DNA of 64,000 bases from NCBI GenBank assembly GCA_007570785.1, contig ML664662.1, positions 1,180,391 through 1,244,390 on the forward strand, read 5' to 3'. Below are positions 43,750 through 55,787 of this stretch, in pieces. The notes beneath the pieces were generated by a model, which ran no database searches, was not told where the DNA came from, and was given only the letters and a program-made list of their open reading frames with translations. The stretch is from Antilocapra americana. Its lineage: Eukaryota; Chordata; Mammalia; Artiodactyla; Antilocapridae. Each line of letters opens with the position of its first letter. The first letter of the stretch is position 1. Made by a program: the position numbers and the translations under genes.

Positions 43750-43849
43750 NNNNNNNNNNNNNNNNNNNNNNNNNNNNNNNNNNNNNNNNNNNNNNNNNNN
43801 NNNNNNNNNNNNNNNNNNNNNNNNNNNNNNNNNNNNNNNNNNNNNNNNN
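43750..43849. other. assembly gap of exactly 100 N
   Basis: One hundred N bases. A round size usually denotes a gap of unknown length between contigs. The reported open frames crossing it are artefacts. Confidence 0.99.
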
Positions 43850-44985
43850 TTCAGCCTTCATCTTGGGGGCATTTCTGATTTGTTTTTTTTCCTCCTTCCA
43901 CCTTCTAAACCTTTGCCTTGGAGAGAGTTTCTGGTCCCATTCAGTCAAATGCCATTCATAGCCGGTTCACTGGCAATGTGAGAAACAAAGACGCGCCATG
44001 GAATTTATTTGGGGCATCAGTGAACTTGGGTTGGGAGCATGAGCTGGGCAGTAGGTTGGGTGCTGGTGACAGAAACAAAGGAGCTGAGTGGCTTGCCCTG
44101 GAGGAGCCCACAGTGTAGGAGGTGACCCAGGTGCAAGCAACATCTTCTGTTTTCCCCTTCAGGGGGCATGCCCTGTCTCCCTCCTCCCTGCCCTATGGCC
44201 CAGGAAGCTGACCATCTGTCTGCACCCTTCTCAAAGGGTCCCCCACCCTCCGACTTTCTGTTGGCCAGTTCCAGCCAATGGTGAGAGTGAGGTGAAGGTT
44301 TATTCCCCAACTTCCTCCAGTTGAAATCTGCTTGGGCTGACTGACCCTCCCACTGACAGTCCCGGCTCCTTTTAAGGTGGCCTTTTCTACTCACCTCTGG
44401 GCCCTAGGTGGTAAAAACAAAACAAAACAGACAAAAATTCCGTTGTTAACAGCCTCTGCCTCTTGTGCTATCCCTGTGGTTCCCCTACACCGTCCATCTT
44501 TGTGGACAGTCCCTTTGTACATAAATACTTTGTACATCAAATGATCCTAACTGCTTCCTCTTGAGACTGCATGACCCAGTACTGTGGGGGCAGGGCCATT
44601 CCAAGCAAGGTAAGCATTGCACCCCACTCTCCCGCAACCCCCAATTTAGCTCTTCTCATTTTGGTAGCAGAAGGCAACCAAGAAGATGAGAGCAGAGCCT
44701 GGAGAAATCTCCTAGATGTCGAGGGAGAGAGGTCCCGATGAGCTCTTTGGGTTGTATCTCTGGGCTTGGGTGTGTGTGGGGAGGGCAGTGGGGGTGGTGA
44801 TGGAGGAGAAAAAGAAGGCACAAGAAGGTTGCATTTGTCACTTGTCAGTAGGTGCACATGCCTTATCTCTCACGGCCTCCATGGTAGAGCCCTGACCTCT
44901 GTTCTAGGTGCATCAGGGGTTTGCAGCTTGTCTGGAGCATCAGCGTATGGTAGCCACCATATTCTCTTCTTCAAGAGCCTGGCTG
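43850..44985. other. unique non-coding stretch
   Basis: No recognised gene or repeat. A G-rich, T-interrupted run at 44767-44800 (gtgtgtggggagggcagtgg and on) is the only low-complexity part. Frames near 44017-44394 have no domains. Confidence 0.45.
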
Positions 44986-45270
44986 GGGACTTCCCTGGTA
45001 GTACAGTAGATAAGAATCTGCCTGTCAATGCAGGGGACATGGGTTTGATCCCTGGTCTGGGAAGATCCTACTTGCCTTGGGGCAACTAAGCCACAGCTAA
45101 GCCCATGCGCCCTAGGGCTCCAGCTCCAAGAGAGAAGCCACCACAATGAGAAGCCTGTGCACTGCAAACTAGAGAGTAGCCCCTGCTCGATGCAGCTAGA
45201 GAAAGCCTGCACACAGCAACGAAGACCCAGAACAGACAAAAATAAAAAAAAAATAATTTTAAAATAAAAC
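44986..45270 (+). mobile_element. long CHR-type SINE
   Basis: 'gggacttccctggtagtacag', B box 'gggtttgatccctgg', body 'agccaccacaatgagaagcc', 'gagagtagcccctgctcg', 'gcctgcacacagcaacgaag', then an A-rich tail. Confidence 0.92.
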
Positions 45271-45289
45271 AATTAGCCTGTGTCACCTT

Positions 45290-45810
45290 CCCAAAGATGC
45301 TGCTCCCCAGCTCCCACTGAGGAAGGGCACAAGACTCTCCCCTTGGCCACAGCGGATTGGATCAGGGAAGGTCACCTGACCCAACTGGACCAATCAAATG
45401 CTCTCCAAGAAACTGGGCCTTGGGACACCTTGGTGGTTCTAGGCAGTTTTCGTTGGCCGCTTGAGTGCTTTGTGCCAGGCACAGTGTGAGCATGGAGGAG
45501 AAAGCAGTGAACAGACCAGAGGGCCACCTTAGGCAGTCATTTTCCACTGTGTGCACAGAGCAACAGAAAAAGCTGAGAGAGAAGAAAAAAGCCATATGGC
45601 AGGAAAGCAGAGATCAGAGACCTCAGAGCAGCAAAGATAGAGAAAGATGAGGACTGAGCTGCCAAGGTTCCTGCTGGCTCCCCAGTTGCTGGTTCCTGCC
45701 CCCAGATGCCAGCTGCACTTTCTGTCCTTGGATCTCGGAGATAGCCTCATGTTCTTCCCATAAATTCTCCCTTTTTACTTAAGCTTGTACAAGTGGGTTC
45801 TATTTTGTGC
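45290..45810 (+). mobile_element. old mammalian LTR-like repeat, tentative
   Basis: 'ccactgaggaagggcac', 'ggaaggtcacctgacccaac...ggaccaatcaaatgctc', and a terminal 'ttcttcccataaattctccc' with polyadenylation-like AAATTC and 'cttaagcttgtacaagtgggttc'. This resembles an LTR-class repeat but the middle is obscure. Confidence 0.4.
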
Positions 45811-47662
45811 CACTAGACCCTCCCTGCCCCAGGCATACCATGTGATACAATTAGCTCATAGTCCCTATGGGGCAATTTATCCTTTTTTGCAGACTCTCTG
45901 CCATAAATTTTAAATCTCCACCCCGCTTCCCCACCAACCAGTGAATGTCATTCTGGGTTAACTTATGTTCTCGCAGGCCTCCAATGAGCTCGTGTCACCA
46001 GATGCAATGGCCTTTCCATGCCCCTGGCCCTCCTGTCCTCTTGCTGGCCCACCTGGCTGGGCATTCCTTCCTCCCTTATACCCTCTCATCATGTGGCTCC
46101 TCTGACACCCCCCTCTCCTGTGTCCCTTCATTTTCCTCCTGCTGCTCGTCTTTGACTCTCTTGGCCATCCCCTCCCCTCACCATAGTTTCTGTCATCCCT
46201 TGTTTCCAGACACGGGTTTGCTCCACAATTCAGCCCTCTCAGGTTCCCATGCCCATGCAGCTGCTAGAAGCATCAATGTGGGCACCCCACTGACCCATCA
46301 AACTTGGTGGGCTCCAAAGTAGTCTCAATATTTCCCCTCCCAAGCCTGACCCTTCTCTTATATTCCCTAGTTTGGTTAATGAGGGAGAAAGTCTCTGTGC
46401 CCTTCATACGTGACTCTCAGAGCTGGGAAATTTTGGCAGGGAATTTTGGCCAGGCTCCTTATTCCTTTGCCAAGAAATACCCATCATGGGCCTCACTCAA
46501 ATCGTGATTCCAGTTTCTCTGACTTTCTCCTTGCTGCTCATGTTAGAACGAGGCTCATGAGCTCTTGGGCGCTAAGGGTCTCTCTGTCCCTCGCACTGAG
46601 GCCCACTGGTCCAGCCTGAGGAGGGAAGCCCCACGTGGCCCATGTAGAGTGAAGGCCATAAGCTCCTCAAACAGGTTGTTCTGTAGGCCTTTACTCCCCC
46701 AGAAGAATTCCAATTCCTTGTAGGCATCAGTTAGAGACCTTCCATTCAGAGACCTAGGAGAGCATGCGGAATGCGAGTGTCAAGCCATGGCCTCCCAGAG
46801 GGTAGGCTGGGAGAAACAGGAAGGCCCCTCCTACACTCTGTTGGTTCTGAGTTCAGCACAGGCGCTGAGCATCACTGCGGTCTGAGATCTCAGATGGCAA
46901 CTGACAAGATGGCATCCCCTCACTGTACCACCAAAGGGACCCCAATCCCCACCACCCACAACATAAAGACCCATTTAGAAGGAAATATGCTTCCTAGGCA
47001 TGGAAGAGCCAGGAAAATGCTGGTTCTTGCAACAGATAAACCCCCAAGGTGCAATAGCTTACTGCAACAAAAGATTATCACTGAAATAAAGTCCTAAAAT
47101 GGGTGTTCCCAAAGGATGGGAGGCTCTCCTCCCCAGGAGTCATTCAGAAACTCAGGCTCCTTCCATCCCTGGAGCTCTTCTGGACTCATCTGTACCACAG
47201 TGTGGAAGGTGAAAAGACTAAGTGCTTCTGCTGGACTGCATGGCCCAGATGTGGCCATGTGACTTTGTTCTGGCCAATGGCATCTGAGTGATAAAGATAA
47301 TTGTCACATTTCGATCTGGCCCATGAAAATCTCCCACGTGCTCTTCTCCAGATCAGCTAGCTCATTTCTGTCCTAGGACATGGACCATCTCTGTGGAGGT
47401 CTCCTGAATCAGAGAGGTGGTTTGAATTTGAGGTTATGATGTTGTCCTGCTTCCACTCAATCCTCCAATTTGCCCCTCAACCCCACTATACACAGGCCCT
47501 TGCATGGAGAGCCTCTGAGTATCAACCTGGGGTACAACCACTTGACTTTCAGTGGGGACCCATCACCCCAGTCCCTGTGCTGCTATGTCCTACAGCTGGG
47601 CGCTGACTTGAGGAGGAAACCACTGGAAGAGGAAACAGATCTTCCATGCCTCTTACACTCAA
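45811..47662. other. unique non-coding stretch
   Basis: No confident repeat or gene. The interval 47150-47460 has phrases common in an old LTR ('gtgactttgttctggccaatggcatctgag'). A 125-codon forward frame at 45945-46322 has no domain. Confidence 0.4.
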
Positions 47663-47663
47663 G

Positions 47664-47863
47664 AGTGAAGTTGCTCAGTCATGTCCGACTCTTTGCTACT
47701 CCATGGACTGTAGCCTACCAGGTTCCTCCATCCATGGGATTTTCCAGGCAAGAATACTGGAGTGGGTTGCCATTTCCTTCTTCAGGGGATCTTCTCAACC
47801 CAGGGATTGAACCTGGGTCTCCCACATTGTAGGCAGACGCTTTACTGAGCCACTGGGGAAGTC
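47664..47863 (-). mobile_element. Bov-tA SINE
   Basis: Reverse unit: 'gaagttgctcagtcatgtccg', 'gtagcctaccaggttcc', 'ctggagtgggttgccatttcc', B-box complement 'ggattgaacctggg', 'gccactggggaagtc'. Confidence 0.92.
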
Positions 47864-47944
47864 CCCAAAACAAGAGGCTTCTTTGTAAAAAGAGGTCATG
47901 GATCAGAAGATGGAACAACTGTGCTGCCCAGCTGGGTAGCCGTT

Positions 47945-48115
47945 AGTCATGTGGGGCTATTTCAATTTAAAGTGATTCAAATAAAGTAAAATGTTTAGCT
48001 CTCCAGTCACACCAGCCACATTTCAAGTGCTTAACAGCGATATGTGTCTGCTGGCTGCCATTTTGGACAGCACAGGTATGGAACATATCCATCATGGCAG
48101 AAAGTCCTAGAAGGT
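47945..48115. mobile_element. hAT-type non-autonomous DNA transposon, family uncertain
   Basis: 'gtcatgtggggctatttcaatttaaa', 'ccacatttcaagtgc', 'ctggctgccattttggacagcac', 'ggaacatatccatcatggcagaaag' is the block order of an abundant ancient mammalian element, with a self-complementary outline (left 'agccgttagtcatgtggg' against right 'tgtctgctggctgcc'). Confidence 0.6.
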
Positions 48116-48923
48116 GCCTTACAAGGCTGATGGTCCATGACTTTATGAAAAACAATGTGCAGTAAAAATGTAATGTCTGGTTAGCCAGAACACTAAGTGG
48201 GGGGAGGGCAATAAAAAGGCAAGAAGGGAGAAATAGAGGAAGATATGTAGAGGAAAACATCTGGAAAGGAGAAATGCCTCCAGCTGTAAGACACAGGCCA
48301 TCATGGACAATGGGGGTTATTTACACGATCAGATGAGACTCAAATGTTTCCAAAAAATGGGATGGTGGTGGCTGGTTGTGAGGCAACATGAGGTCAGGTG
48401 CTAGACAGACTGAGGGTACTGAGAGAGCCCTAAGAATCTTCTCTGTGGCTCTCCTGGGGTTGCGATGCAGTTCTGCTTCTCTTTGTTCTCCCTCCATCAG
48501 TCATTCTCTGTTTCTCACATCGTAACCAGCCCTGAACAGGTTGATCTTGCCTTCTGTCCATGGCTGAGTGACTTGAATTCTCTGGGCAGCTAAGTGAAAC
48601 ATTTTTCTCAGGAGGCAGAATTAGACTGACCAAGTTTTCTCCTCACCAGACCAGGACAGCCTCTGGTCCTGGATCAAGGGCCTTTTCTAGCCTGATCAGC
48701 TGCAGTCATGGAATGAGATGGATGAGATGGAAAAGTATATGGTGACCCAGATGGGAGGGTGTGAGAGCAGACAGGTTCCCTAAGAGAACTCAGAGTGCAG
48801 ACATCATAAGATTGGCTGGCCCCCTGGAGAAAGGAAAGCCACACACTTATCAAAGATGAGTACCTAAAGAGGCCCCTTTCCTGCTTCCTTCCTACCTCTA
48901 ACAGGTATTGTGTACCTAGTTGG
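48116..48923. other. unique non-coding stretch
   Basis: Nothing recognised. Confidence 0.45.
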
Positions 48924-49503
48924 GCTCTAAAATCACTGCGGATGGTGACTGCAGCCATAAAATTAAAAGACACTTGCTCCTTGGAAGGAAAGCTATGACA
49001 AGCCTAGACAGTGTATTTGAAAGCAGAGACATGACTTTGCCGACAAAGGGCCATATGGTCACAGCCATGGTTTTCCCAGTAGTCATGTATGGATGTGAGA
49101 GTTGGACCATAAAGAAGGCTGAACGCTGAAGAACTGATGCTTTTGAACTGTGGTGAGGGAGAAGATTCTTGAGAGTCCCTTGGACTGCAAGGAGATCAAA
49201 TCCATCAATCCTAAAGGAAATCAGTCCTGAATATCCATTGGAGGATTGATGCTGAAGCTGAAACTACAATATTTGGCCACCTAATGTGAAGAGCCAACTC
49301 ATTAGAAAAGACCCTGATGCTGGGAAAGATTGAAGGCGGGAGGAGAAGGGGACGACAGAGGATGAGATGGTTGGATGGCATCACCTACTCAATGGACATG
49401 AGTTTCAGCAAGCTCTGGGAGATGGTGAAGGACAGGGAAACCTGGCATGCTGCAGTCCATGTGGTCACAAAGAGTCAGACACAACTGAGTGACTGCACAA
49501 CTA
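48924..49503 (+). mobile_element. BovB LINE 3' portion
   Basis: Truncated BovB encoding part of the RTE protein C-terminus: forward frames at 48920-49129 (phrases like ITADGDCSHKIKRHLL, LLGRKAMTSLDS) and 49317-49511 ([20 protein letters not shown]). Stops and a frameshift between them disrupt the product. The tail 'gactgcacaact' follows. Confidence 0.9.
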
Positions 49504-49579
49504 TGGTGTGATTCCATACTCAGCAGTATAGAGAATGCCAAAGGAATCCAAAATAGAAGTAGTCTGGCCTTTTCTTTCC

Positions 49580-49690
49580 AGGATCTTCCAGTTAGCTGTG
49601 TGACTTTGGGCAAATTGCTTCGCTTCTCTGTGCCTCAGTTTTGCCATCAGAAATGGTATATAATAAGTGTAATTTGAAAAAAATAAAAAG
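49580..49690 (+). mobile_element. MIR SINE fragment
   Basis: 'gttagctgtgtgactttggg', 'caaattgcttcgcttctctgtgcctcag', 'ttttgccatcagaaatgg'. An A-rich tail-like 'ttgaaaaaaataaaaag' follows. Confidence 0.8.
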
Positions 49691-49977
49691 AGTAGTTTGC
49701 AGGAATGTATGGTCCTGTGTGGGCCAGAGATGAGTGATAGTATTGTCATGACGTGATGAGTGTTAATGATCGAGGTGGGTGAAACATGTACATGTTTTCA
49801 ACAGTTAGGCAATCCTTTCCAGCTTCTGAAGAGAACTGCAGCCTCCATAGCTCTACCTCAGTTTCTGCCAGCAACAAGGAATCACTAATTCTCTAATCTG
49901 TTTTCATATTTACCTTATTTCTAAATATCATGCTTATGCTATCATTTCTTGCTATTCTAATCACAGTCATTACCATC

Positions 49978-50392
49978 TCTTATGGGTTGAATTGTGTGCC
50001 CTGCAAAAGATGCTGAAGTCATAACCTCTAGGACTATGAATGTGACCTTGTTTGGAAATAGGGTCTTTGCAGATGATCAAGTTAAGATGAGGTCATTAGG
50101 ATGGACCCTAATCCAAGGACTGGTATCCTTATAAAAAGGGGAAATCTGGACACAGACATGCACATGGGGGAACACTATGTGAAAACTGGAGTTATGCTGC
50201 CGTAAGCCAAGGAACTATCAGAAGCCGAGCAGTTCAGAACAAACCCTTCCCTACCCCTTCCGAGAGAACACAGCCCTGCTGACCTTGGTCTTGAACTTTT
50301 AGCCTCCAGAATACTGTGAGATGATACATTTCCATTGTTTAAGCCACTCAATGTGTGATACTTTGCTATGGCAGCCCTAGAAAATGAATCCG
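49978..50392 (+). mobile_element. MLT1A0-like solo LTR
   Basis: Complete MaLR-type LTR: 'tatgggttgaattgtgtgcc', 'tgaccttgtttggaaatagggtc', 'cttataaaaaggggaaatc', 'gaccttggtcttgaac', 'ctttgctatggcagcc'. Candidate 5-bp duplication CCAT(C/G) at 49973-49977 and 50393-50397. No internal region. Confidence 0.88.
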
Positions 50393-50399
50393 CCATGGG

Positions 50400-50612
50400 T
50401 GCTCTTGTTTAGTCACTTCAGTCGTGTCCAGCTCTTTGTGACCCCATGGACTGTAGTCCACCAGGCTCCTCTGTCCATGGGATTCTCACAGCGAAAATAC
50501 TGGAGTGGGTTGCCATTTCCTCCTCAAGGGGATCTTCCTGACACAGGGATCAAACTCAAATCTCCTGCGTTGGCAGGCAGGTTCTTTACCACTGAGCCAC
50601 CAGGGAAGCCCG
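50400..50612 (-). mobile_element. Bov-tA SINE
   Basis: Reverse unit immediately right of the MLT1 LTR: 'gtttagtcacttcagtcgtg', 'gtccaccaggctcctctg', 'ggagtgggttgccatttcc', 'accactgagccaccagggaagc'. Confidence 0.93.
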
Positions 50613-50846
50613 ATTGGTACTTTACTTGAAAATAAAATTTAACTCTCCTCTCCTCATCCCTATGCTGTCTCTTGCCCCTATTAGCCTGATAAAATTGTAT
50701 CATTTTGGGGCAGTTAAATTAGTATGGAAATATATTCACAGCCATCCCATGTAGTATGGAATACATGTTCTTTCATGTCAGAACTTTTATTTTCTCTGGA
50801 GTTAATATTTAGCCCTTATCCCCTTTCTGTTTGCTTTCTGGTCCTT

Positions 50847-50964
50847 TATTTTATTTTGACCATGCTATGTGACTTGCAGGATCTTAGTTCCCCTACCAGG
50901 GATTGAACCCATGCCCCTGCATTGGGAGTGCAGAGCCCTAACCACTGGACAACCAGGAAGGTCC
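50847..50964 (-). mobile_element. CHR-2-type SINE
   Basis: 'tgacttgcaggatcttagttcc', 'ccagggattgaacccatgcc', 'gtgcagagccctaaccactgg', 'caaccaggaaggtcc' in reverse orientation. Confidence 0.88.
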
Positions 50965-52879
50965 CCTTTTTGTTTGTTTAGTTTCCGGATACATTCAAAT
51001 AAACTCCTCCAGCTTCCTGGTGCTTTTTCTCTGAGACTGTGTCCGAGGATCCTGCGTGCTCCTACTATGGTTGGCTTGGCTTCTACTCTAAGGTCTACTG
51101 CTCAGGATGCCCCTGGGATCTCCTCTCAGTAATCAAGTGAGAATTTTAGTTGCCCCTCTCCAGTATGTGGGGTCTCCAGTGTTCTAAACCCCATGCTTTC
51201 CAGAGTCATCCTTTACTTTCTTTATAAGTTATCTAGGACTGCATAACAAATCACCCCAAAACTTAGTGGCCTAAGATGACAATCATCATTTATTAACTCT
51301 GTTTCCAGTACAGCACCTCCTGCTTTCTTTACAGCACCCTTGCAGTCAGCTGCCTGTGGAGTCCTGAGTCTAGAGTCCTTCCTGTTCAATCTCTCCAAAG
51401 AGAAATCCCCAGGATCTCATGGGGTAGGGGACAGGCATCAGGTGACCCAGCTGGGAGAGCTGGAATTGGCTCACTGCTTCAAAAGGCTTGCAAACAGCCC
51501 TGTTTTCAGCCCATCTGTACCTTCTGCAGTACCTGGTACCTCCATTTCCCCAGCCTTTCTCAGTTTTTGCTGCCCAAATCAGCTTACTCCTTGAAGCTTC
51601 TACTGGCTACGGGCCATTGGCTTCCAGCATTGTCTAGTTTCCTGAGTCAGTTACATTTTGTCCATTTGTCTTCTGGCTTCCAAAATGTTGATGACATCTT
51701 TCGATGGCTGTAATCTTCCTCTCTCATTTTTCTTATCTCTATGGATTTAGATTCTTCTGTAAAAATCCCATCACTGTCATTTTAGTGGGGGCTTTGGGTG
51801 AGACCTTGGAGGTACGTGTGTATGCTTCATCATCCCATGGCCAGTTGAAAGTCATCTATCCATTTTTCTCATTTAATAAATGTTGAGGTGCTCCAGCAGC
51901 AGGAACTGTGTCTTGTATTTCTTATGTATCTTCTCACAGTAAATACAGATTTGCATGAAATCCCACACTGTTGGGATTATAGGGGTGACATGGTCAATTC
52001 TGAGGATATATGGGAGGAGGACCACCTATCTCCCTCACCCCTCTCAAGGATGCTGCGGCCTGTACAAATGTCAGGCAGGCTTGGACCAAATTCCCTGCTT
52101 CCTAGTCCTGCCCTAGCTGGCAGGGCCAGTGGAAAGGTCATTTGCTGGGTTACTCATTCATCCATACCTTCAGTTTTCAGTAATTCACTTCCTGTTGGCT
52201 TCAGAATGCAAAGCAGCACTTGGGACCTCCCCAAAACTACTCAGGAAGAGGTCAGCTTCTTCTGACCTCTTCTGATTCCAGAAGGAGTCCCTTCTGGAGA
52301 GGTGTTTATTTGTGGATCTGTATGTCTGCAGTGGGCAGATTATATGGAGAGGAAGGTAATTCAAGTTGAGATGCACAGGCAGGAGAAAGTCCAGAGATTC
52401 AATCAAAACTGCAAATGTATTCAGGAAGCCAAACTAGCAAAGCGTAGGAGCTCCTGGGGGAAGGCTATGGTCATGTAACCATAGCCAGCTTTTTTTCGCA
52501 GGAAGAAAGCAATGGCGGAAACACCAGCAAAGGTGGAGCCATGCAGAGAGCCAAGGCCCCTGGCCCCTGCCTGTGTGAGCTTAGGTGCTGAGAGGAGGCT
52601 TGGTCCAAGGGCTTTGCGGCTGCTGTGCTAAAGGGCAGCCCCCCTTGCTACCTGCTGCCACCTGAGCACCGTGGATGGACAGGAGCAGAGCTCAACTGAG
52701 GAATCAAGTGCCAGCCAAAGGCTCCTTTGGAGTATGTGGCTTGAAATCCTCAGTATGGCTGGAACCCAGCTCCCTGAATAGTCCCTACAGCAGCCCCTGG
52801 GCTAATTAACACCCAGCACTGTCATCTGACTCGAGTGGCAGAGGTAGGCAGGTCATTTGGACAGGTCAAATGACCCTTG
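50965..52879. other. mostly unique stretch with an LTR-like piece
   Basis: The section 51225-51310 ('ctgcataacaaatcaccccaaaacttagtggcc') is a 5' piece of the LTR-like family also seen at 56527. The rest has no recognised feature; frames up to 125 codons (51888-52265) lack domains. Confidence 0.45.
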
Positions 52880-53231
52880 AACAGGTCATTTCTAATTATC
52901 ATGGTTTTCTTGAAGTTTAAAATGTATATGGTAGAGTGCACAGATCTTAAATGTTCAGCTTGATGGATTTGTATGTGTGTATAGACAACATAACCATAGC
53001 CAAAATTCAGATTTAGAACAATTTCTGCTCCCGCCCCAGAAGGTACCCCCATGCCCTGCTCCGATCAATGCCCCCATAAGCAACCACTATTCTGACCTCT
53101 AGCAATTCTATTTATAGATCAGTTTTGCCTCTCTGTGAACTTGCTATATATAAATGGAATCCAACAGCATTTTACTCTGGCTTCTTTCACAAAATATGAT
53201 GTCTCTAAGATTCGTCCATGTTATTGAAGTC

Positions 53232-53266
53232 TTTATATGTTCTTTTGTATAAAAAGAACATATAAA
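53232..53266. other. perfect 15-bp hairpin in AT-rich L1M
   Basis: Arms 53232-53246 and 53252-53266 (core TATATGTTCTTTT and AAAAGAACATATA) pair exactly around the 5-base loop GTATA. It sits at the entry to the AT expansion. Confidence 0.8.
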
Positions 53267-53498
53267 ATATATAAAGAATATATTCATATATTTATAATTT
53301 TATATATAATATAGAAATATTAAATTTTTGATATATAAATATCAACTATTTTATGTTTAATATAAAATATAGAAATATGTATACAATATAAACATGTAAT
53401 ACAAGTATATGTAAAATATATATTTTTATATAGAACATAATATAAAATACAGAAATAATATATGTTATTTATAAATAATATATAAAGTATATTATTTA
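53267..53498. repeat. AT-rich degenerate expansion
   Basis: About 230 bases of A and T with few G or C, built of varied ATATA/TATAAA/AATATA units with no fixed period. Probably replication slippage of the adjacent L1M sequence. Confidence 0.7.
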
Positions 53499-54390
53499 AA
53501 CCTGCTTATGTCACCCTGCTTATTTAAGTTACATACAGAGTACATCCTGAAAAATGCTGGGCTGGATGAATCACAAGCTGGAATGTAGATTACTGGGAGA
53601 AATATCAATAACCTCGGATATGCAGATGACACCACCCTAATGGTAGAAAGCAAAGAGGAACTTAAGAGTCTCTTGATGCAGGTAAAAGAGGAGAATGAAA
53701 AACCTGGCTTAAAAATTCAACATTCAAAAACCTAAGATCCCAACATCTGGTTCCATGACTTCATGGTAAATAGACGGGAAGAAAAAGAAACAGTGACAGG
53801 CTTTATTTTCTTGGGCTCCAAAATCACTGTGGATGGTGACTGCAGCCATGAAATTAAAAGACATTTGCTCTTTGGAAGTAAAGTTATGGCAAACCTAGAC
53901 AGTGTGTTAAAAAGCAAAGACACCACTTTGCTGACAAAGGACTACATAGTCAAAGCTATAGTTTTCCCGTAGTCATGTATGGGTGTGAGAGTTGGACTAT
54001 AAAGAAGGCTGAGTGCTGAAGAATCGATGCTTTGGAACTATGGTGTTGGAGAAGACTCTTGAGAACCCCTTGGACAGCAAGGAGATCAAACCAGTCAATC
54101 CTAAAAGAAATCAGTCCTGAGTATCCATTGGAAGGATTGATGCTGAAGCTGAAACTCCAATACTTTGGCCACCTGACTCAAAGAGCCAACTCATTGGAAG
54201 AGACCCTGATGCTGGGAAAGACTGAGGGCAGAAAGAGAAGGTGGCGACAGAGGATGAGATGGTTGGATGGCATCACCAATGGACAGGAGTTTGCACAAGC
54301 TCCAGGAGACAGTGAAGGACAGGGAAGCCTGGCACGCTGCAGTCCACGGGGTTGCAAAGAGTTGGACATGACTGAGCGATGGAACAACAA
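53499..54390 (+). mobile_element. BovB LINE, 3' portion with RT palm motif
   Basis: The longest BovB copy here. It starts inside the reverse transcriptase domain: GYADDTTLM contains the YADD catalytic motif (codons 53619-53630), followed by the region with ITVDGDCSHEIKRHLL and, further on, [13 protein letters not shown] and QRMRWLDG. Frame breaks and stops lie between. The duplication ATTATTTAAA (about 53489-53498 and 54391-54400) marks the insertion into AT-rich L1M. Confidence 0.92.
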
Positions 54391-54545
54391 AATTATTTAA
54401 ATATTTTATGATATGTTAATACATAACATATGTAATGTATATTATTGTTATATATTTTTTATAGATGCTTTTATATTGCTGAGCAGTATTCCATTGTGTG
54501 ACTAGACCACAGGTTATCTACCCTTCTCTGTTGACAGGGATGTGA

Positions 54546-55782
54546 AGCTTGAGTGCGTTCACATGCCATTCCTGGAGAATCCAGGTGTGAAGCCACCTTA
54601 GCTCCACAGCAGTGTCTTCCTGTGGCAAGATCCTTCCCCTGAAACCCCACCACATTTGCTGTGCAAGGAGAACTGTCCACAGGATGAGGCAGTTGTGAGT
54701 TTCTTGCCTGAGACATTGGGGATTTAATATACAAACTGATGAGCCCCATGGAGCCCCGGCCGGGAGTCTGAAAGCCTGGAGACTGTGCATTTAGGGCCTC
54801 CAGCTCCTTCCCTGTGCCCCGCCCCCACCATGGCTCACCAGTCCATTGTAGCCTTGGCCAAGGCCAGCCTTGCCGCCCCTCACCCGAACCCTTCCATAGT
54901 TAGCTCCAGAGAGGCCCCCATCAAATATGACCAGAAATAACAAAAGCAGGAAAAGCCCCAGGGACGAGAATCTGAGCAGCTGACACCAGGCTTTAACCTC
55001 CTCACCCTGCCATTGTGAGGACAGCCTGGATTGCCCCGTCCTTAGCTCTGACCTGCTGCTTGAGGCCCTTTATGAGATCTCCCTGGGGAGCAGGGGCGCC
55101 AGACAAAGCCCAGAGTTCTGCTGAGCTTATTGAAAGGAGAAAAAGCCCATTAATATTCGTGTGCATCTCTCTGCCTCCCCCACCCCACCCCCACCGTCAT
55201 AGCCAGAGTGGAGGTCACCACAGCACAGGGCAGGCTTACCGGCAGGGCTGGACCAATTCTGAGGCAGTTCATGCTGACTCCTCACAGGATGAACTTTCCT
55301 GAGCACTGGATCTACCCTGTACTCCCCTCTCCTCACCCTGCGCACACCAACCAACCCACCAACCCACAGGCTGGCTGTGAAGCAACATATGGAAGAGTCC
55401 TGACACTTCATTCTCAGTCAATGAAGTTTCCCATCCTGGCTTTGGGCCATGGGGGTCCACCACTATCAGACCCTTGGAGCCTCTGCCACCTCCCAGCTGC
55501 TGACATTCTTCAAAGAGCCCCCCTTCAAGTCAGGCCTTGGTTCAAGCCTTGAACTTGGCAGTCTTTCACTTGGGAATGCCTTTCCCCTGTTCTCTGCTCA
55601 TCTGCCTCTCCCCACCATTCACATCTCAACCCACAGGGCACTGCCTCCAACAAGACTTCTCTGACCACTCTAGTTTGAGCAGTACCTCCAGAATACATGG
55701 ATATTTATTTTCTCAATAGCATTGATAGGTTATTTACCTATTTGTTTATGTAGTTATGAACTGTCTCCCTCGTTTGGTATGT
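54546..55782. other. unique non-coding stretch
   Basis: No recognised feature. A short (ACCA)n-like run is at 55346-55366. Frames of 90-115 codons overlap on both strands. Confidence 0.45.
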
Positions 55783-55787
55783 AAGCT

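Larger units (their letters stand above)
52880..54545 (-). mobile_element. L1M fragment, AT-rich, split by BovB
   Basis: Reverse L1M: left part 'ctcccgccccagaagg', 'ctctgtgaacttgctatatataaatgg', 'ctttcacaaaatatgatg', 'gattcgtccatgttattgaag'; right part 'gctgagcagtattccattgtg', 'ctctgttgacagggatgtg'. Between them is an expanded AT-rich tract (53230-53500) and BovB. Confidence 0.75.

Noticed and set aside
43653..43961. Frames spanning the gap on both strands
   Set aside because: They cross 100 N and are artefacts of translating unknown bases.
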